Below, in pieces: positions 9,313 to 17,833 of a stretch of 33,992 nucleotides of DNA. The notes beneath the pieces were generated by a model. The model was not told the DNA's origin, did no database searches, and was given only the letters and a program-made list of their open reading frames with translations. Numbering within the stretch: position 1 is the stretch's first letter; each line of letters begins with the position of its first letter. The position numbers were made by a program, and so were the translations under genes. The stretch covers positions 1 to 33,992 of the forward strand of contig CAJJBF010000018.1 in the NCBI GenBank assembly GCA_905182375.1, in the 5' to 3' direction. The stretch comes from Flammeovirgaceae bacterium UBA4465. Lineage in GTDB: Bacteria; Bacteroidota; Bacteroidia; Cytophagales; Cyclobacteriaceae.

Positions 9313-9370
9313 ATATTTATTGTACAAAAATACATATAATTTATTAAATGTATCTTTGTACAATAAATAT
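9313..9370. promoter_or_regulatory. Long inverted-repeat operator with a -7 element in each arm, upstream of padR
   Basis: Arms at 9313-9335 and 9348-9370 are 23 bases each and complementary at 22 positions (the mismatch pairs 9329 with 9354), with a 12-base AT spacer. Each arm contains TTGTACAA, comparable to the GTAC-centred sites of PadR regulators. The minus-strand reading has TATTTTTG (9325-9332) and the plus-strand reading has TATCTTTG (9351-9358), both fitting TAnnTTTG. The padR ATG is 12 bases beyond the left arm, so a bound dimer pair would cover the padR promoter. Confidence 0.75.
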
Positions 9371-9372
9371 AT

Positions 9373-9397
9373 GAAAAAAAAGGCCTTTCTTGGCCTT
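9373..9397 (-). terminator. Intrinsic terminator of the symporter gene
   Basis: On the minus strand a stem AAGGCC/GGCCTT with loop AAGAAA is followed directly by a run of T (the eight A at 9374-9381 include the two stem bases). It lies about 18 bases after the symporter stop codon and just before the padR operator, insulating the two units. The plus-strand reading is also hairpin plus T-rich. Confidence 0.7.
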
Positions 9398-9414
9398 AAC
9401 TTAATTTTTTTTTC

Positions 9415-11239
9415 TTAATCAAGATTGAGTTTTGACATGATTCGGAACAATAAATAGGCACAAATCGACGACAGTGTCAATAAACCCACACCCAAGATAA
9501 TGTTGCCATAAACCAAACCTCCTATCCCAAACAGCGATGTGTAAATCGTGATACATCCAATGAATACCAAAAGTATTTGCTTAGGCATTTGCCAAGTGAC
9601 GCCATGACCGTTATCGCAAGGGTCTCCATCTGCAATGGCCGCATCCACTACTTTCTTCCAACCTGGTCCTCCAGGCACCGTTAATTTATAAAAAGCCCTC
9701 AACACCTCTTTCTTCTCTGGCTTCGTGATTAAGGTCGTTACGATCCAAGAAACCGTAACAATCCCTACCGTGATTAAAAGCTTAACAGTAAACCCATCCA
9801 AAATGGCGGTTTCCACCTGTTGGTCGTCTACCAATAAAACCAAAATTAGGGCAACAATTGTAGCTACGACCATGGTGACAATTTCAGTAATCGCATTGAT
9901 CCTCCACCAAAACCAGCGCATGATGTAAACAGCTCCTGAACCAGCACCCGTTAACAATAATATATTGAAGGCCTCGGTAGCATTATCTAAGATCAGTCAG
10001 ACGACAACGTCCCCGCAAAGACCATTAAGTAGCACCGTGGTGATTCTACCCATAGTCTGACCATTTCACGCTCTCTGGCATCAGCATCTCAAATCTTGTT
10101 AATTTATAAAAGTCATTAACGATATAGGAGGATCCCCAATTCAAGTGGGTACCAATCGTAGACATATAAGCCGCAATGATTGAAGCCACTACTAAACCCA
10201 ACCAACCAGGTCCCAACTTGGTCAACATCGCTGGATAGGCGATGTCATCTTTCAAATATTTAGGATCAATTCCGGGGAACTCAGCCTGAATATCAGAAAG
10301 TTCCGGATAGATGATTAATGAAGCCAACGCGACAATGATCCAGGGCCAAGGGCGTAAAGCATAATGTGCGAAATTGAAAAATAACGTAGCTCCTACTGCA
10401 TTTTTTTCATTCTTTGCAGACAACATTCTTTGGGCTATATAGCCCCCACCTCCAGGTTCTGCTCCCGGATACCAAACCGCCCACCACTGTACAGCTAATG
10501 GAATAAGTAACAAAGGAACCCAAACAGTTGGATCAGAAAAATCAGGAAAAAAACTAATCTTATCTGCAATTCTCGGATCATTGATCAATCCGCTTAACCC
10601 TCCTATTTCTACTATTTCTGGTTGACTTACGGCGACATATGCCGCATAAACAGCTCCAAACATAGCAATCCCATATTGGAAGAAATCCGCCCAAACTACT
10701 CCCTTAATACCTCCCAGCGCTGCATACATCACCACTACAATAGACGCTCCAATGACTACGACCCAAGGTTCCAACCCCAGCATAACCCCTCCAATTTTTA
10801 TTGCTGCCAAAGTAACTGAACCCATAATAAGGCAATTGAAGAAAATTCCTAAATAAAGGGCCCTAAAACCTCTTAAAAAGGAGGCCAATTTCCCTCCATA
10901 TCTAATCTCATAAAATTCTAAATCAGTGTTAATATTGGATTTACGCCACAACCGTGCATAGATAAATACCGTCACCATACCCGTTATGAGAAAAGCCCAC
11001 CATGCCCAGTTTTTAGCAACGCCACTTTCTCTTACAAAGCCAGTAACTAAATTAGGTGTGTCAGCAGAAAAGGTACACGCAACCATAGAGACACCCAGTA
11101 ACCACCAAGGCATATCTCTACCCCCCAAAAAAAACTCTTCTGTGCTGTCTCCAGCCGTACGTGAGGCCCACCAGCCAATACCTAAAACAATGACAAAAAA
11201 TATACTAATGATTATCCAATCAATGGTTGCTAAAATCAT
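9415..11239 (-). pseudogene. Na+/solute symporter (SSS/SLC5 family), interrupted by a cluster of frameshifts
   Basis: The joined product is about 600 residues with some 13 to 14 membrane segments. The 5' part (11239-10046) starts MILATIDWIIISIFFVIVLG and has the SSS landmarks EEFFLGGRDMPWW and AALGGIKGVVWADFFQ. The 3' part (open from 9957 to 9415) has MRWFWWRINAITEI, usual in large Bacteroidota SSS members. Between about 10095 and 9985 the expected peptide is spread over several frames: DADAREREMVR, MGRITTVLL, MVFAGTLSS and LILDNATEAFNILLLTGAG, implying four shifts, at least three of which read as extra bases (CT near 10054, A near 10024, GA near 9992). It follows the hydroxyproline dehydratase gene on the same strand by 157 bases, so its substrate might be an imino acid; that is inference. 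Confidence 0.85.
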
Positions 11240-11396
11240 AAAATGATAAATTAAATGTAACCCAATATAGGAAAAAATTTGATATTTAATCTATTGAAAA
11301 CAAGCATTTATAATTGATCCTTTATGATAAGCTGTATTTTAATTAATTCTTGAAATTCAAGAGCTGTAAAGCCCCATCATGCTTATTTCACTGCAG

Positions 11397-12434
11397 CTAC
11401 CTCAGCTCGAAACCAGTAACTAAAGGATCCTTAGCGTCCAACCAGAACTCATGTCGCCCGGTATAAAAGGCCTGCCCTTGTACGATGGGAATGATTGCTT
11501 GATGTTTTGAAAACGTTACCGATTCCTTAATTTGACATTTAAATTGGCTGCCTAAGATGCTTTCAATGGTCATCCAATGGTTCTCGGTCCATTCTTTGCG
11601 CGCGTGGTGAATGGCCAGCCTTGCCGAAACGCCTGAACCAGTGGGGCTACGGTCCAATTGCCCATTTGCAAAAATACATACATTGCGACTATTCACTTGA
11701 GCGTGCTCAGAAGACGCAATAAAAATTGTTCCATAAAGAAAACTTAAATCATCTTCATAAGGATGAGCAAAAGCCACACCACTGGTTACAATGCCTTGCT
11801 TAATCGCCATACCTGCCTGAATTAATTTTTGATAGTGAGACGGGTCACATTTTAAACCTAAGTCTATGGCATTGACAAAGGCATAGAAAGCACCCCCATA
11901 GGCCAGATCATACCGCACAGATCCCAAACCTGGGATCTCCAAGACTTGATCTAAGGCAACCACGAAGGAGGGTACATTCTCAAATTGTACCGAAATGACT
12001 TGTTGATCCACAACCTCTGCATAAGCCGTCAATATACCGCAAGGTGCTTCTATTAATACCTTTGTTTGAGGCTCAACCTTTGCAATCCAGCCTGAATCTA
12101 TAGCCAGCCTGGTCATGGCAATCGTCGCATGACCACACATGGTGCTATAGCCTTCATTATGCATAAATACAACTCCAAAATCTGCCCTTTTACTAGGGAC
12201 CACTACAACTCCATACATATCCGCATGTCCCCTGGGCTCAAGCATTAATGATTGTCGGAGATGATCAAGGTTTTTTTTGAAATAATTTCTATGATCAAGT
12301 ACAGTCGCTTCCTTCAATAAAGGATATCCCCCCAATACCACACGTACAGCCTCTCCTCCCGTATGCATATCAATCGTCTTTATTATAACCCAATCATCAT
12401 TGGGTTCAATCCCTTTTAATTTCCTATTATCCAT
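11397..12434 (-). CDS. Proline racemase-fold enzyme, probable trans-3-hydroxy-L-proline dehydratase
   Basis: 345 residues, standard for the family. The first catalytic site is MCGHATIA with Cys100. The second is DRSPTGSGVSA with Thr265 where racemases and 4-hydroxyproline epimerases have Cys. This Cys/Thr pair is the known signature of trans-3-hydroxy-L-proline dehydratases (as in human L3HYPDH), which remove water to give pyrroline-2-carboxylate (EC 4.2.1.77). The N-terminal IKTIDMHTGGEAVRVV binds substrate in this fold. The next gene on the same strand is a Na+/solute symporter, fitting uptake and use of hydroxyproline, for instance from collagen-like proteins. No pyrroline-2-carboxylate reductase is adjacent. 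The start at 12434 is an ATG just upstream of the conserved region. Confidence 0.85.
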   Translation of the reverse strand: MDNRKLKGIEPNDDWVIIKTIDMHTGGEAVRVVLGGYPLLKEATVLDHRNYFKKNLDHLRQSLMLEPRGHADMYGVVVVPSKRADFGVVFMHNEGYSTMCGHATIAMTRLAIDSGWIAKVEPQTKVLIEAPCGILTAYAEVVDQQVISVQFENVPSFVVALDQVLEIPGLGSVRYDLAYGGAFYAFVNAIDLGLKCDPSHYQKLIQAGMAIKQGIVTSGVAFAHPYEDDLSFLYGTIFIASSEHAQVNSRNVCIFANGQLDRSPTGSGVSARLAIHHARKEWTENHWMTIESILGSQFKCQIKESVTFSKHQAIIPIVQGQAFYTGRHEFWLDAKDPLVTGFELR

Positions 12435-12530
12435 GGTTTAAGTTAAGAAATAAATTTGAGTTTTCGAAGAAATTCATGCTACCAAAAATGTAATTAAGAG
12501 AACCCCTAGAAAAAGTAAAGATTCTCTGAT

Positions 12531-12558
12531 TTTGATACACAAAGACTACCTACATTTG
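12531..12558 (+). promoter_or_regulatory. Candidate TTTG/TAnnTTTG promoter
   Basis: TTTG at 12531-12534 and TACATTTG at 12551-12558, 16 bases apart (slightly short). The -7 element ends four bases before the ATG at 12563, so the transcript would be nearly leaderless if that ATG is used. Confidence 0.45.
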
Positions 12559-12562
12559 TTTA

Positions 12563-12967
12563 ATGATTTTGAATATATCTTATCAAAGCAAAAGTCAAGA
12601 ACGCGATATCAATGATTATGTTGGCCTCTCTTACACATTCTGGGAAAGCTTGAAAATGGGTGGATCAGGTTCTCAAAAGTTGATTATCAATGACTGTCAC
12701 CAAATCTTTGAGCCATACCTCAAACAACGGCACAGTACCAAATATTGTAATATTGAATTACGCTCTAAGGGCATTGGACTTAGATTTAGGTATAAACTGG
12801 AAGCCATTGGATGGTTTATCCCTTATTCAGCTCTTTCTTACCACCATGATGACTTTAATTTAAAAATTCAAGACCAAATCACTGGCTATTTCATGAATGT
12901 TAAATCTTCTCACCGCAATCGTATCAATCTAAAATTTATGAAAAAATTAGCGTATTTAGGAAGCTGA
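12563..12967 (+). CDS. Conserved hypothetical protein (about 134 residues)
   Basis: I do not recognise a named domain. No signal peptide, membrane helix or metal site is evident. The central part NIELRSKGIGLRFRYKLEAIGWFIPYSAL (split here as residues 61-75 and 76-89) resembles short Bacteroidota hypotheticals that look like a PH- or beta-barrel-type fold: alternating hydrophobic residues, then a short strand and a final helix (FMKKLAYLG). The tail IQDQITGYFMNVKSSHRNRIN is basic. It stands alone on the plus strand between the hydroxyproline dehydratase (divergent) and DUF5606 (convergent, 14 bases apart). The ATG at 12563 lies only four bases past a -7-like element, so the true start could be the Met at residue 32. 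Confidence 0.7.
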   Translation: MILNISYQSKSQERDINDYVGLSYTFWESLKMGGSGSQKLIINDCHQIFEPYLKQRHSTKYCNIELRSKGIGLRFRYKLEAIGWFIPYSALSYHHDDFNLKIQDQITGYFMNVKSSHRNRINLKFMKKLAYLGS

Positions 12968-12981
12968 ATCTTGATCTTTCT

Positions 12982-13494
12982 TTACCTTTTTGTTGATTTA
13001 GTACTTTTTTCATTCTTTTTCTTGACTTTGCCTTTTTCAAGAACACCTAATCCTTGGGGTTTAGCTTCTTCTTTAGTATTCGCCTCAGGAGCGTCCTCTT
13101 CCATGAGGTGACCAAGCTCTAAACTTAACAGACTTTGGTACCAGGTAATCACTTTTTTGATATCCGAAACATAGACTCTATCTACATCGTAATTAGGTAA
13201 AATACTTTTGAAAAAAGATTTAAGTTCTTCAGGGTCGGATTTTTTATCCAATCCTATTTCTCCAGCGTAAGTTTTGTGGATGACCCTAAAAACCTCTAAC
13301 AAAGGGACGGATTCTGCTTCATCCAAAATATAAATTGAGATTTCTGAAAGCACAGATACCTTGGCACTTGTCCCAGCAATTATTCGTTTTTTGGATACGT
13401 CAAGTGATTCTAAAATGACACCTGTCCGAGTTGGATTGATTACCTTAAATAAACCTCCTTTACCTGAGAGAGCTGCAATTTCAGTAAACTTCAT
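12982..13494 (-). CDS. DUF5606 family protein
   Basis: 170 residues. The N-terminal domain (1-60) reads MKFTEIAALSGKGGLFKVI, then PTRTGVILESLD and ISIYILDEAESVPLLEVF, the pattern of DUF5606 proteins, widespread in Bacteroidota and of unknown function. A second part (about 70-130) contains SFFKSILPNYDVDRVYVSDIKKVITWYQ, also typical. The tail is charged and Lys-rich (KKKNEKSTKSTK) and probably disordered, so nucleic-acid contact is possible but unproved. The ATG at 13494 is chosen; a longer frame would start at a TTG. It lies 56 bases after the engB stop on the same strand and is probably cotranscribed with it. Confidence 0.85.
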   Translation of the reverse strand: MKFTEIAALSGKGGLFKVINPTRTGVILESLDVSKKRIIAGTSAKVSVLSEISIYILDEAESVPLLEVFRVIHKTYAGEIGLDKKSDPEELKSFFKSILPNYDVDRVYVSDIKKVITWYQSLLSLELGHLMEEDAPEANTKEEAKPQGLGVLEKGKVKKKNEKSTKSTKR

Positions 13495-13550
13495 ATTCTC
13501 CAATTTTTTTATGCAAAAGTAAAGAAAGTAATCGGCTCACCCAATTAAAA

Positions 13551-14147
13551 TTATCTACCATTAATTTGTCTGACATATTCAAGTATTTGATCTTTCCCTT
13601 CTCCGGAAATAGATGAAGTTTGGAACTGAACCGGTAACTCATCCCATTCTAGTCTTAAAACTTCCCGATAATGATCTAAGCTTTTTTGAAGGTTGACCTT
13701 ACCCAACTTATCGGTCTTTGTAAAAACAATCACAAAAGGAATTTCATTTTCGCCAAGCCACCTCATAAATTCGAGATCAATCGCCTGAGGCTCATGCCTA
13801 GAGTCTATAAGTAAAAAAACACAATGCAAATTTTCACGCAGCTGTAAATATTCATTGATCATCAATTTCCATTTGACTTTTTCAGTTTTGGATACTTTAG
13901 CCCAACCATAACCTGGAAGATCAACCAAATACCAACTATTATCTATCAAAAAATGATTAATCAGTTGAGTTTTCCCCGGCTTAACGGAAACTTTAGCCAG
14001 TTTTTTCCTGTTAGTTATACAGTTAATTAAAGATGACTTTCCGACGTTAGAGCGGCCGATAAATGCATATTCAGGTAATTTCGGTTCCGGACATTCAGAA
14101 AGTGCTGGACTACTCTTGATAAAACTAGCAGATTTGATGGAATTCAT
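13551..14147 (-). CDS. engB: Ribosome biogenesis GTP-binding protein EngB (YsxC/YihA)
   Basis: 198 residues, the usual EngB size. The G motifs are all present: G1 GRSNVGKSS (31-39), G2 Thr60 in KPGKTQ, G3 DLPGYG (76-81) and G4 TKTDK (143-147), with SSISGEGK as G5. EngB is a Ras-like GTPase needed for assembly of the 50S ribosomal subunit in the cytoplasm. The ATG at 14147 gives MNSIKSASFIKSSPAL, the normal beginning; the frame stays open to a TTG at 14237 inside menG, which is not credible. It is divergent from menG with 56 bases between the starts and is followed by DUF5606 on the same strand. Confidence 0.95.
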   Translation of the reverse strand: MNSIKSASFIKSSPALSECPEPKLPEYAFIGRSNVGKSSLINCITNRKKLAKVSVKPGKTQLINHFLIDNSWYLVDLPGYGWAKVSKTEKVKWKLMINEYLQLRENLHCVFLLIDSRHEPQAIDLEFMRWLGENEIPFVIVFTKTDKLGKVNLQKSLDHYREVLRLEWDELPVQFQTSSISGEGKDQILEYVRQINGR

Positions 14148-14203
14148 TAAAAAAAAAGTTTGAAATATAAAAACAAGTTGGGCATCAGTTAATATTGCAG
14201 TAA

Positions 14204-14926
14204 ATGAACGTACTCCCCTACAAAGATAAGGACACAAGTAAGAAAGAACAGATTGCGGCCATGTTTAACAGCATAAGTGGCAAATATGATTTTTTAAACC
14301 ATTTTCTCAGCCTTGGTATTGACATACTTTGGAGAAAACGGGCCGTTCGATTGCTTAAAAATCATCAACCTAAATTAATTTTAGATATTGCCACAGGTAC
14401 AGGTGACTTTGCCATCGAAGCGCTTTCTCTTAATCCTGAAAAAATTATAGGTGTCGATATCAGCGAGGGTATGCTTTCTATAGGTAGAGAAAAACTCATT
14501 AAAAAAAATCTAACAGATAAAATCGAGCTTTTAAGTGGAGATTCTGAAGTTTTACCTTTTGAAGACAATTTTTTTGACGCCGTCATCGTTTCTTTTGGTG
14601 TAAGAAACTTTGAAAACCTAGAAAAGGGATTGTCAGATATGCTTCGGGTACTCAAACCTGGTGGAAAGGTGGTCATCTTGGAATTCTCTAAACCTAAATC
14701 ATTCCCATTTAAACAAATTTATCAGTTTTATTTTCAATGGATTTTACCCAAAATAGGAAAATTGATTTCAAAGAATCACGCAGCCTATACTTATCTGCCC
14801 GATTCTGTAGAAGCTTTTCCTGATGGTGATGATTTTTTAAACATATTAAATAAAATAGGATTTCAGAAAAACCAATGTACGCCACTCACACTAGGGATAA
14901 GTTCTATTTACTCCGGCTCCAAATAA
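14204..14926 (+). CDS. menG: Demethylmenaquinone methyltransferase (UbiE/MenG)
   Basis: 240 residues. SAM motif I is [10 protein letters not shown] (60-69), followed by [10 protein letters not shown] and the post-motif [11 protein letters not shown], typical of UbiE/Men[19 protein letters not shown] and [11 protein letters not shown] complete the family pattern. The enzyme adds the last methyl group of menaquinone, the usual respiratory quinone of Bacteroidota, at the inner face of the membrane. The N-terminus has the family's [16 protein letters not shown]. Its 3' end overlaps the next gene, porT, by 52 bases, so the two are surely cotranscribed. The start ATG at 14204 lies in the short divergent region shared with engB. 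Confidence 0.93.
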   Translation: MNVLPYKDKDTSKKEQIAAMFNSISGKYDFLNHFLSLGIDILWRKRAVRLLKNHQPKLILDIATGTGDFAIEALSLNPEKIIGVDISEGMLSIGREKLIKKNLTDKIELLSGDSEVLPFEDNFFDAVIVSFGVRNFENLEKGLSDMLRVLKPGGKVVILEFSKPKSFPFKQIYQFYFQWILPKIGKLISKNHAAYTYLPDSVEAFPDGDDFLNILNKIGFQKNQCTPLTLGISSIYSGSK

Positions 14927-15645
14927 TAATAATTTTAAGCCTTTGCAGTTTCGTTGGACTTCAAGGACAAAATTTAAATTATGACAACCTTTGGGATTAT
15001 GATGAGCAGAATGTTCATTATGGTTTTTTAATCGGTATTCATAGGTCGGATTATCGCATCAAATACAATGATGATTTTGTTAGTCCGCGTATGGATAGCT
15101 TGCACTCTATAGCCCCCGGAAAGCATTTTGGTTTCAAATTAGGTTTTGTCGTTGATTTTTATGTTTTTCAATATCTGAGTTTTAGAATTACTCCTACCGT
15201 TGCTTTTTATGAATACGACCTTACCTACAGGTATGTCGATGGCCAAGATGACCTCCTCGAATTTAAAGATGCCACGATGCTCGAAATACCCCTCCTTTTC
15301 AAATATAAATCGGCAAGGCGGGGTAATTCAAATATGTATTTGATTGCAGGACCCAATTTTCAATTTGAAGCCGCAGGCAGAGGAGATGGAGTGAGAACAA
15401 GGCAGAAATTAGAGCTTAAAAACTTTAACACTACATTTGATATAGGTATGGGATTTGATGTTTTTTATGAACTCTTCAAATTCACTCCTGAAATTCGCTA
15501 TTCTTTTGGCTTTCGCAATTTATTACCCAATACATCCAATGATTTTGATGCTGCCTTAAGTAAATTGACGACCCACAACGTCACCGCCTTCATCACTTTT
15601 GAAGGTGGACCAACTTATCTTAAAAGAAGAAAAGGCAAATATTAG
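14875..15645 (+). CDS. porT: PorT-like outer-membrane barrel protein of the type IX secretion/gliding system
   Basis: 256 residues. A hydrophobic N-terminal segment (about 14-27, [14 protein letters not shown]) ending near GLQGQ is a signal peptide. The rest is Tyr- and Phe-rich with alternating strands such as [30 protein letters not shown]-like and [16 protein letters not shown], the look of a small eight-stranded barrel. The placement directly after menG is the known porT-ubiE order in many Bacteroidota. PorT is part of the machinery that exports proteins with a T9SS C-terminal domain and, in gliding species, adhesins. No other T9SS gene is in this window. The start at 14875 lies inside menG; no later in-frame ATG precedes the signal peptide. 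Confidence 0.85.
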   Translation: MYATHTRDKFYLLRLQIIIILSLCSFVGLQGQNLNYDNLWDYDEQNVHYGFLIGIHRSDYRIKYNDDFVSPRMDSLHSIAPGKHFGFKLGFVVDFYVFQYLSFRITPTVAFYEYDLTYRYVDGQDDLLEFKDATMLEIPLLFKYKSARRGNSNMYLIAGPNFQFEAAGRGDGVRTRQKLELKNFNTTFDIGMGFDVFYELFKFTPEIRYSFGFRNLLPNTSNDFDAALSKLTTHNVTAFITFEGGPTYLKRRKGKY

Positions 15646-15697
15646 TTATCACGGGTAAATTTGGTAATTTGCCTATCATAACGATGATACAAAAAAC

Positions 15698-16453
15698 ATG
15701 AAACCGATCGCCCTCATTACGGGAGCCTCGAGTGGGATTGGGAAAGCGATAGCCCAACAAATCGCAGACCAATACCGTCTCATAATTTGTGGCCGCCGTA
15801 TTTCTCGCTTAGAAGCACTATCCAAAGTATTGAATAATAGGACCGACATATTAATCGGTTCTTTCGATGTACGGGACCAGTTAGCGGTATCCCATTTCAT
15901 TGATTCGCTACCTACTAAATGGCAAAAGATTTCCGTATTAATCAATAATGCAGGTAATGCACATGGCTTGAGTTTTATCCATGAAGGCGATACCCAAGAT
16001 TGGGACGCCATGATTGATATCAATGTCAAAGGCCTACTGTATGTTTCGCGCGCCGTTATCCCCAAAATGATCAAAGCACAAGCAGGACATATAATTAACT
16101 TAGGCTCTATCGCCGGCACCGACGTATACCCACGTGGAAATGTATATAATGCTTCAAAATTTGCCGTAGATGCTTTAACCAAAGGGATGCGAATGGATTT
16201 AAATGCATACGGTATCAAAGTCTCCGAAATCAAACCTGGCTTGGTTGAAACGGAATTTTCACAGGTTCGGTTTAAAGGAGATCTTGAAAAAGCCAAAGAA
16301 ATCTATAAGGGCTATGATCCCCTTCAAGCAAAGGATATCGCCGAGTGCATCGCTTTCATGCTCAGCAGACCCAAACATGTGAATATAGGAGACATGGTCG
16401 TTTTACCTTTGGCACAAGCTTCTTCGAATATATTGAATAAACAAAAAAAATAA
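15698..16453 (+). CDS. SDR family NAD(P)-dependent oxidoreductase (YdfG-like)
   Basis: 251 residues, classical short-chain dehydrogenase. Cofactor motif TGASSGIG (8-15), NNAG (83-86), and the active-site set Ser137, Tyr150 and Lys154 (YNASK). CGRR after the second strand has basic residues that favour NADP over NAD. The last part, SEIKPGLVETEFSQVRFKGD, is the pattern of the YdfG group that oxidises serine, allo-threonine and 3-hydroxy acids; the substrate here is inference. It is followed 20 bases later by a saccharopine dehydrogenase-like gene on the same strand. A TAAATTTG at 15656-15663 could be a -7 element, though no -33 TTTG is seen. Confidence 0.88.
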   Translation: MKPIALITGASSGIGKAIAQQIADQYRLIICGRRISRLEALSKVLNNRTDILIGSFDVRDQLAVSHFIDSLPTKWQKISVLINNAGNAHGLSFIHEGDTQDWDAMIDINVKGLLYVSRAVIPKMIKAQAGHIINLGSIAGTDVYPRGNVYNASKFAVDALTKGMRMDLNAYGIKVSEIKPGLVETEFSQVRFKGDLEKAKEIYKGYDPLQAKDIAECIAFMLSRPKHVNIGDMVVLPLAQASSNILNKQKK

Positions 16454-16473
16454 CCCCCAAAATTATCCATTAA

Positions 16474-17796
16474 ATGAAAAATATTTTCGTGTTAGGCGCC
16501 GGACGATCCTCAACCGCCTTGATTGCATATCTAATGACGGAACAAGCATCTTTTAACGTCATCATTGGAGAAAAAATACCTGAGATTGCAGAAAAAAAAT
16601 TCCCTAATGCAAAAATCATCCCTTTCGATATCCTAGATACTGAAACTGCTCGAGCGCAATTAAAAACTGCCGATTTGGTCATCAGCATGCTTCCCGCAAC
16701 CTTGCATATGCCTGTGGCTCTGATTTGTGCTGATTTGGGGGTATCTATGCTCACGGCTTCCTATGTCTCAGATGAAATTCAGAAGCTTTCTCCATCATTT
16801 GAATCCAAAGGTGCTTGCTGTATTATGGAGATGGGACTCGACCCAGGTATTGACCACATGTCAGCAATGCGCGTTTTGGATAGAATAAAATCAGTAGGCC
16901 ATAAACTCACCGCTTTTGAAACTTTTACAGGGGGGCTCTTGGCTGATGACCACAAAGTTGATAATCCTTGGCAATACAAATTTACCTGGAATCCTCGCAA
17001 CGTAGTTCTTGCTGGTAGTGGGATTGTTAAATTTATTCAAGAAGGCAGATTGAAATATATTCCTTATCAAAAATTATTTCAAAGAACGGAAGTCATCCAT
17101 ATTCCTGAATATGGTTATTTTGAAGGATATGCCAATCGCGACTCACTGAAATATTTAGATGTATATAAATTAAATGGCATCAACACCCTTTACAGAGGAA
17201 CCCTCAGGCGTCCCGGATTTTGTAAGGCATGGGATACCTTTGTACAAATAGGAGCTACTGACGATAGTTATACCTTATTTGGATTGAAAGATATGACCCA
17301 CAGACAGTTCATTAACACTTTTTTACAATACAATCCCAATGATTCTATTGAACTTAAATTAGCTCACTACCTTAATATCGGTATGGAATCTGAAGAAATG
17401 TATAAGCTCAAGTGGATTGGAATATTTGATGATCAACTCATTGGACTTCAAGAAGGAACTCCTGCACAGGTACTCGAGCATATTTTGAAAAAGAAATGGA
17501 CCTTAGATGATTCCGAAAGAGATCTCATTGTCATGTGGCATAAGTTTGATTACATCGAAAACAATAAAAGTAAGCAAATTCAATCCCATTTAGTCGTCGA
17601 AGGTAAAGATCAAGTACATACGGCTATGAGCAAAACGGTAGGTTTACCCTTGGGGGTCACGGCAAAATTATTGATGGAAGATAAAATTAAAGTCACAGGT
17701 GTACAAGTCCCCACCATCAAAAAAATATATGAGCCCGTCCTTGATGAATTGTCTCGTCACGGTTTAAAGTTTTTTGAAAGAGATACCTCTGCGTAA
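16474..17796 (+). CDS. Saccharopine dehydrogenase family protein
   Basis: 440 residues, the length of yeast Lys9-type enzymes. The N-terminal Rossmann motif is FVLGAGRSS (5-13) and the characteristic substrate motif EMGLDPGIDHMSAM starts at Glu119. The C-terminal domain contains LRRPGFCKAWD and, near the end, TVGLPLGVTAKLL, both usual in this family. Saccharopine dehydrogenase splits saccharopine to glutamate and aminoadipate semialdehyde (lysine degradation) or runs in reverse. Bacteroidota commonly keep this enzyme separate from lysine-ketoglutarate reductase; that partner is not in the window. The gene follows the SDR gene by 20 bases and ends convergently with trmN6 37 bases away. Confidence 0.88.
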   Translation: MKNIFVLGAGRSSTALIAYLMTEQASFNVIIGEKIPEIAEKKFPNAKIIPFDILDTETARAQLKTADLVISMLPATLHMPVALICADLGVSMLTASYVSDEIQKLSPSFESKGACCIMEMGLDPGIDHMSAMRVLDRIKSVGHKLTAFETFTGGLLADDHKVDNPWQYKFTWNPRNVVLAGSGIVKFIQEGRLKYIPYQKLFQRTEVIHIPEYGYFEGYANRDSLKYLDVYKLNGINTLYRGTLRRPGFCKAWDTFVQIGATDDSYTLFGLKDMTHRQFINTFLQYNPNDSIELKLAHYLNIGMESEEMYKLKWIGIFDDQLIGLQEGTPAQVLEHILKKKWTLDDSERDLIVMWHKFDYIENNKSKQIQSHLVVEGKDQVHTAMSKTVGLPLGVTAKLLMEDKIKVTGVQVPTIKKIYEPVLDELSRHGLKFFERDTSA

Positions 17797-17833
17797 TGAT
17801 CCGCGTGAACCTTTTAAAAAATAATTGTTGTAA

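Noticed and set aside
9371..9418. A 15-codon plus-strand frame starting MKKKAFLGL right after the palindromic promoter element
   Set aside because: It lies entirely within the terminator hairpin and T-run of the symporter; its coding appearance comes from the A-run and the stem.
11240..11396. A second operator or gene between the hydroxyproline dehydratase and the symporter
   Set aside because: Only a small palindrome (CTTGAAATTCAAG) is seen, with no promoter element or reading frame to support it.
14148..14237. Longer engB frame beginning inside menG
   Set aside because: It starts at TTG, lacks family-like residues, and the ATG at 14147 gives the normal EngB N-terminus.
17797..17833. Short AT hairpin between the convergent saccharopine dehydrogenase and trmN6 genes as a terminator
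   Set aside because: The stem consists only of A-T pairs and no T-run follows on either strand.
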